Source: Alloalcanivorax dieselolei B5 (GTDB lineage: Bacteria > Pseudomonadota > Gammaproteobacteria > Pseudomonadales > Alcanivoracaceae). Taken from it: 64,000 bases of DNA. Both the position numbers and the translations under genes were made by a program. Positions 1 through 8,871 of the stretch are shown here, piece by piece (the stretch's first letter is position 1; each line of letters begins with the position of its first letter). The notes below the pieces were generated by a model that was not told the origin of the DNA, did no database searches, and was given only the letters and a program-made list of their open reading frames with translations. The stretch covers positions 2,790,001-2,854,000 of the forward strand of contig NC_018691.1 in assembly GCF_000300005.1 (NCBI RefSeq), written 5' to 3'.

Positions 1-1
1 G

Positions 2-1423
2 GGCGGCGAGTTGACCCTGGAACTCAACGCTCATCGTCGCGAAGCTACTGGCCGCTGGTTGCTGAAAACCGTGCGGCCCGACACCGGTGTGCTCCACGCG
101 GAACTGCCGCCGGGCTTTTCATTGTTGTCGTCACGGGTCGACGGCCAGGCGGTCCGGACCGATCAGGGCAACGATCATTTGACCCTGCCCCTGGACCACT
201 GCGCCGCTGACGGCTGCGACGTGGCACTGACCTGGCGTGTGTCCTTTACCGCCTGGCCGGCGGACGCTTCCCCGCCGGCGCTGGCGGAGAGCGGCATCTG
301 GCTGCGGGCCAGCCAGGTCGCCCCCCGGCTCGGCATCGATCCGGACCGGGCATTACGCGGCGCGAACGCCAGAACCCGCTACGGCCTGCCCGAGAATTAC
401 GCCGTGCCACCGGCCGAGGCCACCGCCTCCGTTGCCGGTATTGCTCCCGCCGGGCACTGGCGCTGGCGACTGAGCGCGGATCTCGAAGAGGGCGGACATT
501 CCGAACAAGGCCAAAGCGCTGGAGCCCTTGATTTCAGTCTGTATTTACCGCATCGAGCCCGCGAACAGACGTTGGAGGGGCTGACCGTCATCAGTGACCC
601 GGGGCGTACCGCCGCCGCGCGCGGCGTCGCCGACGATGTGCGACGGATGCAAGCCTGCGTGTCGCGCCGGCTGGGGAGCGATATCCAGGTCGATACCGTA
701 CAGCAGTGGCCGCGAGGACAGCGGGTCACTGGCTTCGCCCAGGGCGTGCTCAGGCTGGCGGAGGACCCGGATTGGGACGTGGCCGATCAAGGCGTGGGCC
801 GCTGGCGGCGACAAGCCCACATCGCCACGGCCCTGGCCCGGCAACATCTGGTCGAGGCCGCCGAGTTGCGCCGCGGCCCCGGGGCCGCGTGGCTGAGCGA
901 GGGCGTGGCCGGCGCCATCGGCCTGCTGTGCGTGGGCGACGCGGACGGCATGAACGCTCTGCGGGCGGTGGTCGAACGCCAGGCGCAAGACACCACTCAA
1001 CGCCTCGCCAACAGTGATATTCCCATTACGTCGCTGCGTACCGCGCCCGGCCAAGGCTGGGTGTCCCTCTACGCGCCCCTGGCCAGCCTCGATTGGACGG
1101 CCCGGCAAAGCGCCTCCGACCTGACCGCCCTGCTCGCGGATATTCGCCAACAGGGGGACGTGGACCAGGCGCTGGCCGCACGACTGGGATCCGACACCAC
1201 CCAGCACCTGCTCGGCCCGCCCCTGGCGTTCGGTCCTGACGGCGAACGCTGGCATTGGCGTGAAGGTGGCTGGCAGCCGCTGACCACCCCCGCCCGCTAC
1301 CAAAGCCTGATACGCCACGATGGCCGGATCGTTTCAAAGCCAGGCCCCGCCGATGAGCCGGGTCTGTTACTCGACCGCTGGCCGGCGTATCCCCGGTTTC
1401 CACAACACCACGATAACAAATGA
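2..1423 (+). CDS. M1 aminopeptidase-like protein, C-terminal part (cut by window edge)
   Basis: The frame is open to the left edge, so the N-terminus and the true start lie outside the window. The visible 470 residues resemble the extracytoplasmic M1-peptidase-like region found in ABC-permease/aminopeptidase fusion proteins. There is a beta-rich N-terminal part, then a helical stretch ending in WLSEGVAG, which matches the WLNEGFA element that follows the zinc site in M1 enzymes. The HExxH zinc motif expected just before it is absent; the equivalent stretch reads RQAHIATALARQH. If the assignment is right, the protein is probably not an active metallopeptidase. It ends 23 nt before the first TonB receptor, which suggests co-transcription and a role in the same uptake process. 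The family assignment rests on these motifs only. Confidence 0.45.
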   Translation, partial: GGELTLELNAHRREATGRWLLKTVRPDTGVLHAELPPGFSLLSSRVDGQAVRTDQGNDHLTLPLDHCAADGCDVALTWRVSFTAWPADASPPALAESGIWLRASQVAPRLGIDPDRALRGANARTRYGLPENYAVPPAEATASVAGIAPAGHWRWRLSADLEEGGHSEQGQSAGALDFSLYLPHRAREQTLEGLTVISDPGRTAAARGVADDVRRMQACVSRRLGSDIQVDTVQQWPRGQRVTGFAQGVLRLAEDPDWDVADQGVGRWRRQAHIATALARQHLVEAAELRRGPGAAWLSEGVAGAIGLLCVGDADGMNALRAVVERQAQDTTQRLANSDIPITSLRTAPGQGWVSLYAPLASLDWTARQSASDLTALLADIRQQGDVDQALAARLGSDTTQHLLGPPLAFGPDGERWHWREGGWQPLTTPARYQSLIRHDGRIVSKPGPADEPGLLLDRWPAYPRFPQHHDNK

Positions 1424-1446
1424 CACCTCATCCACAGGAGACACCG

Positions 1447-3567
1447 ATGTTAGAAAAAGGATTGCCCAAGACCGTGGGGAGCTTTGGCAAGGCCGGGAAG
1501 GCCGCGACGTTCTCCATGCTGTTTCTGTTTTCGCCTCTGGCCGCCGCGCAGGACGACAATAACCATGAACTGGACGCCATCACCGTGACCGCGCGTCAAA
1601 GCGAGGAGCGGGCCAAGGATGTGCCCTTCGCGATCAGTGTGGTCGACGGCGGCACGCTTACCGACCAACGGCTCGACAATGTGGAGGACGCCTTGCGCTC
1701 GGTGCCCGGCGTCAATATCAACTCCTCCGCCGGCGCCAACGATTCCAACGTCTATATTCGCGGGGTCGGGTCCCTGTATCAGATGAACATGGACGACAAC
1801 TCGGTCGCCCTGATCATGGACGGCGTGACCCTGTCACCTCGCTCGATCTCCCTGGGCACTCTGGATGTGGAACGGGTGGAAGTGCTGAAAGGCCCCCAGG
1901 GCACACTGTTCGGCGGCAACGCCGAGGCCGGCGCCATCAATGTGGTCAGCCGCCGCCCCACCCGTCACCGGGAAGGGTATCTGCGATTGGAAGGCGGACA
2001 GGATGAGCAGTGGCTGCAGGAGGGGGTGATCAGCGGACCGCTCAGTGACCGGTTCAGCGGCCGCTTCGCCCTCCGCCATGCCGCGGCCGACAACTGGGTG
2101 AACAACAAACAAACCGGCGATCCACTGACCGATCAGGAGGATCTGGCTTTTCGCGGTAGCCTGCTCTGGGACAATCACGACGCCACCACCGCGCTGTTCA
2201 TCGCCGAGCGGCAGAAAGTGGAAGGCCGTACCAGCGTGCTGGTGTTGCGGCCCTACGGCGACGACCCGGCCAACGATCTGACCCCGGGCTTGTTCGACGA
2301 CAACGAGAAAACCATGGAGCGCTATTCCATGGAGATCAATCACGATCTGGCCAACAGCCGGATCACCTCGGTCACCGCGATGACGCGCATGGATCTCACC
2401 GACCCGGTGGTCTACGACCGCGACATCATGGAAGCCATGTACGGCACCCCCATGGTGGCCTGGTTGAACAAAGAAGCGGACGAGCACACCTACAGCCAGG
2501 ATCTGCGTATCGGTTCCCTGCCTTCCAGCCCGGTGTTCTGGACCAGCGGGCTGAGCGTTGCCCGCTCCGAACGGGGCTATGACACCACCTACGATTCCCG
2601 TGACCCGTCCAGCGCCAAGTTTCGTGATTTCACCACCGAACAATACGGCCTCTACGGTGAGATCACCTGGCCCTTGCTCGACGATCTCAAATTGACGGCG
2701 GGGGCACGGCATTCCTGGGATCGCAAGGAATACGACGCGGTGTACCGTTCCAGCGCCGGGGCCGTGCGGGACCAGCGGGATCTGGACGACGACTTCACCA
2801 CCGGCCGTCTGGCACTGACTTATGTGCTGACGCCGAGCACCAATCTCTACACCCAGATCGGGCGCGGCTATAACCCCGGCGGGTTCAACGATTACGCGTC
2901 GCAGAGAGCGGATAGCGAACCTTACGACGCCGCCACCGCCCACTCCTGGGAACTCGGCTTCAAGACCGAAACAGACAGGCTGATGCTCAACGGCAGCGTC
3001 TTCCTGACCCGGGTCAAGGACGCGCACCTGATCGATTATGACGTCCTCACCTGGGCCTCGCGGGCGGTCAACGCCGACACCCGCAGCCGCGGCGCCGAAC
3101 TGGAAGGCCGTTACCGGCTCGGCGGCGGCTTGTCCCTGGCCGGTTCGGTCAGCTACATCGATGCCGAAATCACCGATGACGTTATCGGGATCAGCGGTGG
3201 CGACGTCCATTCCGGCAATCAGGTGCCGGACGTCTCCGAATGGAGCGGGTATGCCGCGATCCATTACGACCGGCCGCTGCCGGATAACTTCATCGGCCTG
3301 TACGCACCGGCCCTGAACGCCCGGATCAGCTATCAGTATGTGGGCGAACGCCCCGCCGACCCGCAAAACCACTTTGATCTGGATGACTACGGCATGCTCG
3401 ACGCGCGCCTGGGCATCGCCAGTGGCGCGGTGGAACTCTATTTGTGGGGGGAAAACCTGCTGGACGAAACCTATGATCTCTACGGGTACTACGAATCCAG
3501 CACCGTAACGTACGGCGCCCCCGGCCGGGGACGCACCGTTGGCGCGGGCTTGAGCTACTACTTCTGA
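1447..3567 (+). CDS. TonB-dependent outer-membrane receptor (first of tandem pair)
   Basis: This 706-residue protein starts at the ATG preceded by AGGAG at 1436-1440; an in-frame ATG 27 nt upstream lacks such a site. It has an N-terminal signal segment ending near AAAQ, a TonB-box-like stretch (ITVTARQ), a plug domain with the ERVEVLKGPQGTLFGG element, and a long beta-barrel ending in an aromatic residue (SYYF). These mark an energised outer-membrane transporter for a siderophore, cofactor or similar large ligand; the ligand cannot be read from sequence. The next gene is a clear paralogue, sharing blocks such as NVVSRRPT and RPADPQNHFDLD. It follows the M1-like gene closely and is probably in the same operon. 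Confidence 0.9.
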   Translation: MLEKGLPKTVGSFGKAGKAATFSMLFLFSPLAAAQDDNNHELDAITVTARQSEERAKDVPFAISVVDGGTLTDQRLDNVEDALRSVPGVNINSSAGANDSNVYIRGVGSLYQMNMDDNSVALIMDGVTLSPRSISLGTLDVERVEVLKGPQGTLFGGNAEAGAINVVSRRPTRHREGYLRLEGGQDEQWLQEGVISGPLSDRFSGRFALRHAAADNWVNNKQTGDPLTDQEDLAFRGSLLWDNHDATTALFIAERQKVEGRTSVLVLRPYGDDPANDLTPGLFDDNEKTMERYSMEINHDLANSRITSVTAMTRMDLTDPVVYDRDIMEAMYGTPMVAWLNKEADEHTYSQDLRIGSLPSSPVFWTSGLSVARSERGYDTTYDSRDPSSAKFRDFTTEQYGLYGEITWPLLDDLKLTAGARHSWDRKEYDAVYRSSAGAVRDQRDLDDDFTTGRLALTYVLTPSTNLYTQIGRGYNPGGFNDYASQRADSEPYDAATAHSWELGFKTETDRLMLNGSVFLTRVKDAHLIDYDVLTWASRAVNADTRSRGAELEGRYRLGGGLSLAGSVSYIDAEITDDVIGISGGDVHSGNQVPDVSEWSGYAAIHYDRPLPDNFIGLYAPALNARISYQYVGERPADPQNHFDLDDYGMLDARLGIASGAVELYLWGENLLDETYDLYGYYESSTVTYGAPGRGRTVGAGLSYYF

Positions 3568-3573
3568 CGATCC

Positions 3574-3605
3574 GGCCTCGCCGCCGTGCGCTCGGCGGCG
3601 AGGCC
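3574..3605 (+). terminator. Stem-loop between the two TonB receptor genes
   Basis: A perfect 12-bp GC-rich stem (GGCCTCGCCGCC pairing with GGCGGCGAGGCC) with an 8-nt loop starts 6 nt after the stop codon of the first receptor. No strong T-run follows directly; only a weak T-rich patch lies about 15-25 nt further on. It may be a weak terminator or an mRNA 3'-end stabiliser that uncouples the two receptor genes. Confidence 0.5.
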
Positions 3606-3649
3606 CCCCGCCGCTCGCATTTTATATTTTTGCGCCAATCTTTTAATGT

Positions 3650-3663
3650 TACGTTATAACGTA
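3650..3663. promoter_or_regulatory. 14-bp perfect palindrome, candidate operator
   Basis: TACGTTATAACGTA reads identically on both strands and lies immediately upstream of the ribosome binding site of the second receptor. Its position would let a bound dimeric repressor block transcription or early translation. It suggests that the second receptor has its own promoter and control. No matching regulator family was recognised. Confidence 0.4.
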
Positions 3664-3679
3664 TTTGGAGCTATCAGAC

Positions 3680-5788
3680 ATGTTTCCCTTACGTCGTCAT
3701 CCTACGGTCGTCGCCCTGCTGATGGGGCTTGCCCTGCCCCCCTTGTCGTCACACGCCGACACTCGGAAGGACGGTGCTGAATCCGTTGCCCCTCACGAGC
3801 TGGAAAGCGTCACGGTTACCGCCCGTCGCGGCGAGGAACAGGCCAAGGAGGTCCCCTTCGGCCTCAGTGTGATCGACGCCGAGACATTGGAGTCCAAAGG
3901 AAACGCCGACCTGGAAACGGTCCTGAGGGATACCGCCGGCGTCAACATCAGTTCGTCCGGCCCCTATGACGCCAATGTGCTGATCCGTGGCGTGGGGTCG
4001 CTCAATCAGATCAGCCAGGAGGACGGTTCCGTGGTGCTGAATGTGGACGGCGTCGCGCTGTCCGCCCGTCAGATTTCCCTGGCGACCCTGGATATGGAAC
4101 GGGTAGAAGTGCTGAAAGGACCACAGGGCACCCTGTTCGGCCGCAATAGCGAGGCCGGCGCGATCAATGTGGTTAGCCGCAGACCCACCGATTATCGTGA
4201 GGGTTATCTGCGCGGGGAGTACGGCCAGGACAACCAATACCGCCTTGAAGGCGCGCTCAGTGGTCCGCTCGGTGAACGGCTCAGCGGTCGTCTGGCGGTG
4301 CGGCAAAGCGGGGAGGACCACTGGGTGGAAAACGTCAACGACGGCGATCCCATATCCCAGCCCCGTTCCCTGGCGTTTCGTGGCAGCCTGCTCTGGGATG
4401 TGGGTGAGCGCACGTCCATGTTATTCATCGCCGAACGGCAGCGCATACGGCACGATGCCAGCGTCCAGGTGCTTTACCCGTTCGGCGATCCCCCCGGGAT
4501 CGACATGACGTCGGGGCGCTTCGATGATAACCAGAACACCGTGGAACGCTATTCCGCCGAGGTCCAACACGACTTCGCCGGCAGCCGCCTTACTTCCACC
4601 ACCGCTCTGGTTCGAACCGACATGAGCCTGGTCACCGGCTATGGGCGCCGCATCTCCGAAATACTTTATGGCGCTCCCATGGAGTTCATGAAAGAGGACG
4701 ACTCCGACCAGCGTGTGGTCAGTCAGGACCTGAATTTGTCCTCACTGCCCGGTGCCCGGGTGTTCTGGGTTGCCGGTCTCTATGCTTCCGATTCCCGTCG
4801 CAATTTCGATTCGTTCTTCGAAACCACCGGCAACCGGCAGAACCGTGACTACGACACCCGCAGTTCCGCCCTCTATGGCGAAGCGACCTATCCCCTCACC
4901 GATCGCCTGGACTGGACCTTCGGCCTGCGCCACACCTGGGACCGGAAAACCTACGAAGCGGATTACTTCAGTGGCTCGTGGCAACATGACAAGCGCGACC
5001 TGGACGATGACTACACCACCGGACGCACTGGCCTGTCCTTTGCCGTCATACCAGACCTGAACCTGTATGCCATGTTGGCGCGGGGCTACAAATCCGGACT
5101 GTTCAGCGACTACGCCACCCAGGTCGAGGACAGCAAGCCCACCGATGCCGCCAAGGTGAACAGCCTGGAAATCGGCTTCAAGCTGGAACCGGCGCACCAG
5201 CGCTACGCGATTAATGGCGCGGTGTTCATCAGCCGCGTCAAGGACGACCATTTGCTGGGCTACGATGCCGCCACCCAGGCCACCAGCGCGATCAACGCGG
5301 ACACCCGCAGCCAAGGCGCGGAGCTGGAAGGCACCCTGGCGCTGACCCCGGCCCTGGCACTGTCCGCCTCGGTGACGTACATCGACGCGGAAATCACCAG
5401 CGATGCCCCCGGTGTGCAGGGCGGAGACGTGGCGTCCGGCAACCGGGTTCCCCAGGCCGCGCGGTGGAGTGGCGATCTGGCGCTCACCTACCAGCGCGAA
5501 CTGCCGGAATTCCTGGGCCTGCCCTATCCGATGCTGAAAGCCCGCGCGGGTTACCATCATGTGGGCACGCGCCCCGCCGATCCACAGAATCATTTCGACC
5601 TGGATCACTATGATCTGGTGGACACACGGGTGACGTTACTAACCGGGAACGCCGAGTTTTATGTCTATGGCGACAACCTGCTCAATGAACGCTACGAGCT
5701 GTCCGGCTATCAACTGGCCCCGGGCGTGCGCACCGGGGCCATGCACCGCGGCCGTATCATCGGCGTTGGTGCCGGTTACTACTTCTAG
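3680..5788 (+). CDS. TonB-dependent outer-membrane receptor (second of tandem pair)
   Basis: This 702-residue paralogue of the preceding receptor uses the ATG at 3680, with GGAG about 9 nt upstream, rather than the TTG at 3665. It has a signal peptide (to about residue 27), a TonB-box-like VTVTARR stretch, a plug with VEVLKGPQGTLFGR, and a C-terminal barrel ending AGYYF. Plug and barrel landmarks align throughout with the first copy, so the pair arose by tandem duplication. The two have diverged most in barrel strands and loops, where ligand specificity resides. Each is probably an active transporter with a related but different ligand. Confidence 0.9.
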   Translation: MFPLRRHPTVVALLMGLALPPLSSHADTRKDGAESVAPHELESVTVTARRGEEQAKEVPFGLSVIDAETLESKGNADLETVLRDTAGVNISSSGPYDANVLIRGVGSLNQISQEDGSVVLNVDGVALSARQISLATLDMERVEVLKGPQGTLFGRNSEAGAINVVSRRPTDYREGYLRGEYGQDNQYRLEGALSGPLGERLSGRLAVRQSGEDHWVENVNDGDPISQPRSLAFRGSLLWDVGERTSMLFIAERQRIRHDASVQVLYPFGDPPGIDMTSGRFDDNQNTVERYSAEVQHDFAGSRLTSTTALVRTDMSLVTGYGRRISEILYGAPMEFMKEDDSDQRVVSQDLNLSSLPGARVFWVAGLYASDSRRNFDSFFETTGNRQNRDYDTRSSALYGEATYPLTDRLDWTFGLRHTWDRKTYEADYFSGSWQHDKRDLDDDYTTGRTGLSFAVIPDLNLYAMLARGYKSGLFSDYATQVEDSKPTDAAKVNSLEIGFKLEPAHQRYAINGAVFISRVKDDHLLGYDAATQATSAINADTRSQGAELEGTLALTPALALSASVTYIDAEITSDAPGVQGGDVASGNRVPQAARWSGDLALTYQRELPEFLGLPYPMLKARAGYHHVGTRPADPQNHFDLDHYDLVDTRVTLLTGNAEFYVYGDNLLNERYELSGYQLAPGVRTGAMHRGRIIGVGAGYYF

Positions 5789-5834
5789 CAGCGCCTTCCA
5801 GCCAATCGGTATCAACCCTGCGTCAAGGATCGCC

Positions 5835-5864
5835 AGCCCGCTCAAGCGCGAGCTCGAGCGGGCT
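5835..5864. terminator. Inverted repeat at the convergent 3' ends
   Basis: AGCCCGCTC pairs perfectly with GAGCGGGCT across a 12-nt loop. It lies at the end of the minus-strand desaturase gene and about 50 nt past the second TonB receptor. No T-run is present, so it is at best a weak bidirectional terminator. Confidence 0.3.
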
Positions 5865-7035
5865 CCGGCGGCAACTTCCCGCCCGGGAATGCCAGCCTCA
5901 GGTTGTTCAGCCAAGTGGTCCCGAACTGCCGCCATAGCGGCGCGGTGTTGTACGGCAGACCGTACCGCGCCGCCAGCGCTTTCACCCGTGGCGCCACTTC
6001 CGGATAGCGGTTGCTGCACAAATCCGGAAACAGATGGTGCTCGATCTGATGGCTGAGATTGCCGGACATCACGTGGAAAAACGGGCCGCCGGTGATGTTG
6101 GCGGAACCGAGCAACTGGCGGATGTACCACTGGCCACGGGATTCGCCTTCCACCTGCTCCTCGGTGAAGTTGTAGACGTCGGCGGGGAAATGCCCGCAGA
6201 AGATGATCACGAACGCCCAGATGTTGCGGATGATATTGGCGACGGCATTGGCCCCGGCCACCAACAGAAACACCGTCAGCGGTGCCCCCGGCACGTAAAG
6301 GGAAATCGGGATCGACACCAGGGCGGCGAGGCCGGGCCACATGATGTAATCCTTGCGCACCTGGCCCCAGATTTTCCGGCCGATGTGCTTCATCAGCGGC
6401 AGGATTTCCCGGTGCTTTTTCTTGCGCTCCATGACGTCGACGATCGCCTGCTCGTGCAATGCCACGCCTTCCTCGAACAGCAGCATCAACAGCACGAAAT
6501 AAATAGGCTGCAGCAGATAAGCCGGCTTCCAGGGCTGCAGGGGTGTCACGCGCATGATGCCATACCCCACGTCCAGGTCTTTCTCCAGCACATTGGTCCA
6601 GGTGTGGTGCACCACATTGTGCGAATGCATCCAGCGATCGGAGGGGCTCATGGTGTCCCACTCCCAGGTGTTGGACTGGATCTCCGGATCTTTCATCCAG
6701 TCCCACTGGGCATGCAGCACGTTGTGGGCGATCTCCATGTTTTCAAGGATCTTGGCGACGCCCAGCATAATCACGCCAAGCGCCATGACGATCAGCGTGG
6801 CGCCCCAACCGGCCAGGGCGTGGGGCCAGGCCGGCAACAGCAACAGACTGGCATAGATAGTCAGCCGGCCAATCAGCGCCAGACTGCGTTGAATGCGGAT
6901 CAGACGCAGGATATAACGCCGATCCCTCTCCCCCCGGGACTCCAGGGTTTCGTAATAGATGGCATCCATTTCACGCCCGAACTCGTCGATCTGTTCTTCG
7001 GTGAGGTCCACCGGCAAGCCTCGTCGTGTCGTCAT
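5842..7035 (-). CDS. Membrane fatty acid desaturase (DesB/DesA3-like acyl-CoA desaturase)
   Basis: The 397-residue integral membrane protein carries the histidine clusters of di-iron acyl desaturases: HNVLH near residue 100, HSHNVVHH about 35 residues later, and HQIEHH near the C-terminus, between hydrophobic segments. Such enzymes introduce a double bond into acyl chains using O2 and electrons from a reductase. The upstream gene encodes exactly such a ferredoxin reductase and ends 10 nt before this start. The arrangement matches the Pseudomonas aeruginosa desCB operon and the mycobacterial DesA3/Rv3230c pair. The ATG at 7035 was chosen because the 30 extra upstream residues overlap the reductase gene and look non-coding. 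The likely role is aerobic adjustment of membrane unsaturation. Confidence 0.88.
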   Translation of the reverse strand: MTTRRGLPVDLTEEQIDEFGREMDAIYYETLESRGERDRRYILRLIRIQRSLALIGRLTIYASLLLLPAWPHALAGWGATLIVMALGVIMLGVAKILENMEIAHNVLHAQWDWMKDPEIQSNTWEWDTMSPSDRWMHSHNVVHHTWTNVLEKDLDVGYGIMRVTPLQPWKPAYLLQPIYFVLLMLLFEEGVALHEQAIVDVMERKKKHREILPLMKHIGRKIWGQVRKDYIMWPGLAALVSIPISLYVPGAPLTVFLLVAGANAVANIIRNIWAFVIIFCGHFPADVYNFTEEQVEGESRGQWYIRQLLGSANITGGPFFHVMSGNLSHQIEHHLFPDLCSNRYPEVAPRVKALAARYGLPYNTAPLWRQFGTTWLNNLRLAFPGGKLPPEPARARA

Positions 7036-7045
7036 ACCTGGCTCC

Positions 7046-8158
7046 CTAGATATCCAATTCACAGTCACCGGCGGCCGCGCAGACGCATATCTGCACCATC
7101 GCCCCCGGTTCATTGATGAAGTCACCGCTGCGCAGATCGCGAACGCAGCCGGATTTCAGCGTGGTGTTGCAGGTGTGGCAAATTCCCATACGGCAACCGT
7201 GGGCCGGGTTGAGCCCAGCGTCCTCGGCGACACTCAGTAAATTGGCCTGGCCGTCGGCATTGACCTCGATATTGTTTTGCGTGAAACGCACCAGGCCGCC
7301 TTCGGCATTGTCCGGGATAGGCGCGAAGTCGGCGCGGAAACGTTCGATATGCAACCGTTGCGACAGGCCGGCTTCCGCCCAGGTTTCTTCCAGCACGGCC
7401 AACAGGCCCGGCGGACCGCAAGCGTAACAATCCCGTTCACGCCATCCCGGGCAGAACCGCTCCAACGCTTCGCGGCTGAAGTAAGCCATGTTGCCGGCTT
7501 GCTTTCGGGTATGTATTTCGTGCAGACGGTAATGGCACTGTTCGGCGCTCAACTCGCGCAGTGCCTTACCAAAGATGGTGTCGAACTCGTGGGGTGCGTA
7601 GTGAATGTGCACCGTGTCCGGCAGACGCTGCTGTAATACCAGGCTGCGCAACATACTCATTATCGGTGTGATGCCGCTGCCGGCGGTAATGAACAACGGC
7701 TGGATCGGCGAAGCGTCCGGCAGATAGAAATCCCCCTGAGGCAACCCCACCGGAACGTAATCCCCCACCTTCAGATGACGCACAATGTGGTGCGACAAAC
7801 GGCCACCGTCGATCTTCTTGACGGTGATGGTGAAGCAACCATCGTCCCGTTCCGGTGGTGAGGAAATCGTGTACGTGCGGGTATAGTGCCGCCCGTCCAC
7901 CGGAATGCCCACGCGAACATGCTGACCGGGGCGGTGTAACCGCCAGTTGGCCCCGGGCTTCAGTGTGATGGTGCGGGCGTCCCTGGTCTCATCCCAAACG
8001 GCCACCACCCGGGCATGCATGCGATGGGTGGTCCATAGCGGGTTCACCAGCTCCACATAATGAGAGGTTCGCAATGGGTAGGCGAACAGGTCAGTGAGGG
8101 TCGCCAACCCGGCCAGCCAGCCCTTGCCGGGCCTATGTTCGGGTTCCTGGGTGGTCAT
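7046..8158 (-). CDS. Ferredoxin reductase (FAD / 2Fe-2S) electron donor of the desaturase
   Basis: This 370-residue flavoprotein has an N-terminal FAD domain with an RTYTISSP motif (near residues 115-122), an NAD(P)-binding domain with GSGITP, and a C-terminal plant-type 2Fe-2S domain with the cysteine pattern CRMGICHTC plus a later cysteine. It should pass electrons from NAD(P)H through FAD and the iron-sulfur cluster to the membrane desaturase encoded directly downstream. An AAAGGAG site precedes the ATG. Domain order and linkage agree with DesC (PA4889) of Pseudomonas. A divergent DesT-type TetR regulator gene, present next to that locus, is not seen here. Confidence 0.88.
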   Translation of the reverse strand: MTTQEPEHRPGKGWLAGLATLTDLFAYPLRTSHYVELVNPLWTTHRMHARVVAVWDETRDARTITLKPGANWRLHRPGQHVRVGIPVDGRHYTRTYTISSPPERDDGCFTITVKKIDGGRLSHHIVRHLKVGDYVPVGLPQGDFYLPDASPIQPLFITAGSGITPIMSMLRSLVLQQRLPDTVHIHYAPHEFDTIFGKALRELSAEQCHYRLHEIHTRKQAGNMAYFSREALERFCPGWRERDCYACGPPGLLAVLEETWAEAGLSQRLHIERFRADFAPIPDNAEGGLVRFTQNNIEVNADGQANLLSVAEDAGLNPAHGCRMGICHTCNTTLKSGCVRDLRSGDFINEPGAMVQICVCAAAGDCELDI

Positions 8159-8183
8159 GCCTGGGCTCCTTTTACCTCAAATG

Positions 8184-8197
8184 TGTACACTTGTGCA
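8184..8197. promoter_or_regulatory. DesT-like imperfect palindrome upstream of the desaturase operon
   Basis: TGTACACTTGTGCA is an imperfect inverted repeat (5 of 7 positions symmetric; extending one base each side gives 6 of 8) located 26 nt upstream of the reductase start. It resembles from memory the CTTGT-containing sites bound by the TetR-type acyl-CoA sensor DesT in Pseudomonas. A repressor bound here would control both genes. The DesT link is an inference from layout. Confidence 0.45.
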
Positions 8198-8430
8198 CTC
8201 TATAGTGAGGTAATCCCCTTGGAAAGAGGCAATTTTATGCAAATGCCAAAACCGGACGCCCTGAACATCCTGTGAAAACGGATGGTGAGGCGCCCCGGCG
8301 AACCGCGGGATTCCGAGACCGCAAAGGCCCAGCGTGCCTGACCAAGGGCAATGACCTTAAAGGATGAGCGATACCGGCACGAGAAGCGCTGTCCATTCCC
8401 TACCTAATATTTGTCAATAACGGCACTTCC

Positions 8431-8871
8431 TTGGGAGTGAAGAGAATTAATATTGATCCAACCCGATCGTCTAAAAACATAGGGCTGGTGACAACCTTGG
8501 CTTTTTGCTCCGCGGCACTGGCGGTCAGCGCGACCGCCCAGGCGCAAAGCCAACGAAACTCAACGCCAGTGGGCCACAATGGATTTTCCTGCACCTACGC
8601 GCAGTTGGCCTATGATCGCTGGGGTTTGGAGTGCGGCGAGCATTGCGACCTGGATCTCGACGTGGTTTCCATTGAAGGTAGCCACGGTCTAAATCGCCAT
8701 CCTCACTGGCTTGGCGGCACCATCCGCCCCTCCCTGGCAGTCCGCTTCAACCCCGATTCCCTTGATTCGAGTATCAGTGATACGACCTGGACGCCGATGA
8801 TGATCCGTGTCAGGCGGCGCTCTCTCCGCGCTTTTTGTAACGGCGCTGCCAGTCGTTCAGATCGTCGGTGA
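8431..8871 (+). CDS. Small putative secreted protein, possibly 3'-truncated
   Basis: The open frame of 146 residues begins with TTG (a GTG two codons later is an alternative). Residues 17-38 form a good Sec signal peptide ending AQA. The mature part includes cysteines (FSCTYAQL, GLECGEHCDL). The last 20 or so residues are arginine-rich and overlap the end of the minus-strand neighbour, as if the original 3' end had been lost and replaced. No family was recognised. It could be a degenerate gene; the start site lacks a good ribosome binding site. Confidence 0.4.
   Translation: MGVKRINIDPTRSSKNIGLVTTLAFCSAALAVSATAQAQSQRNSTPVGHNGFSCTYAQLAYDRWGLECGEHCDLDLDVVSIEGSHGLNRHPHWLGGTIRPSLAVRFNPDSLDSSISDTTWTPMMIRVRRRSLRAFCNGAASRSDRR

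Noticed and set aside
1834-3372. 512-residue minus-strand frame opposite the first TonB receptor
   Set aside because: Same effect of codon bias; composition is not protein-like and no motif is seen.
6034-7116. 360-residue plus-strand frame opposite the desaturase
   Set aside because: Histidine- and glutamine-rich shadow of the antisense desaturase codons; no start signal.
8237-8275. Short 12-codon frame (MQMPKPDALNIL) after GAAAGAGG, divergent from the reductase
   Set aside because: Too short to judge and without a recognised peptide family; considered as a remnant of a DesT-like gene but no supporting similarity.
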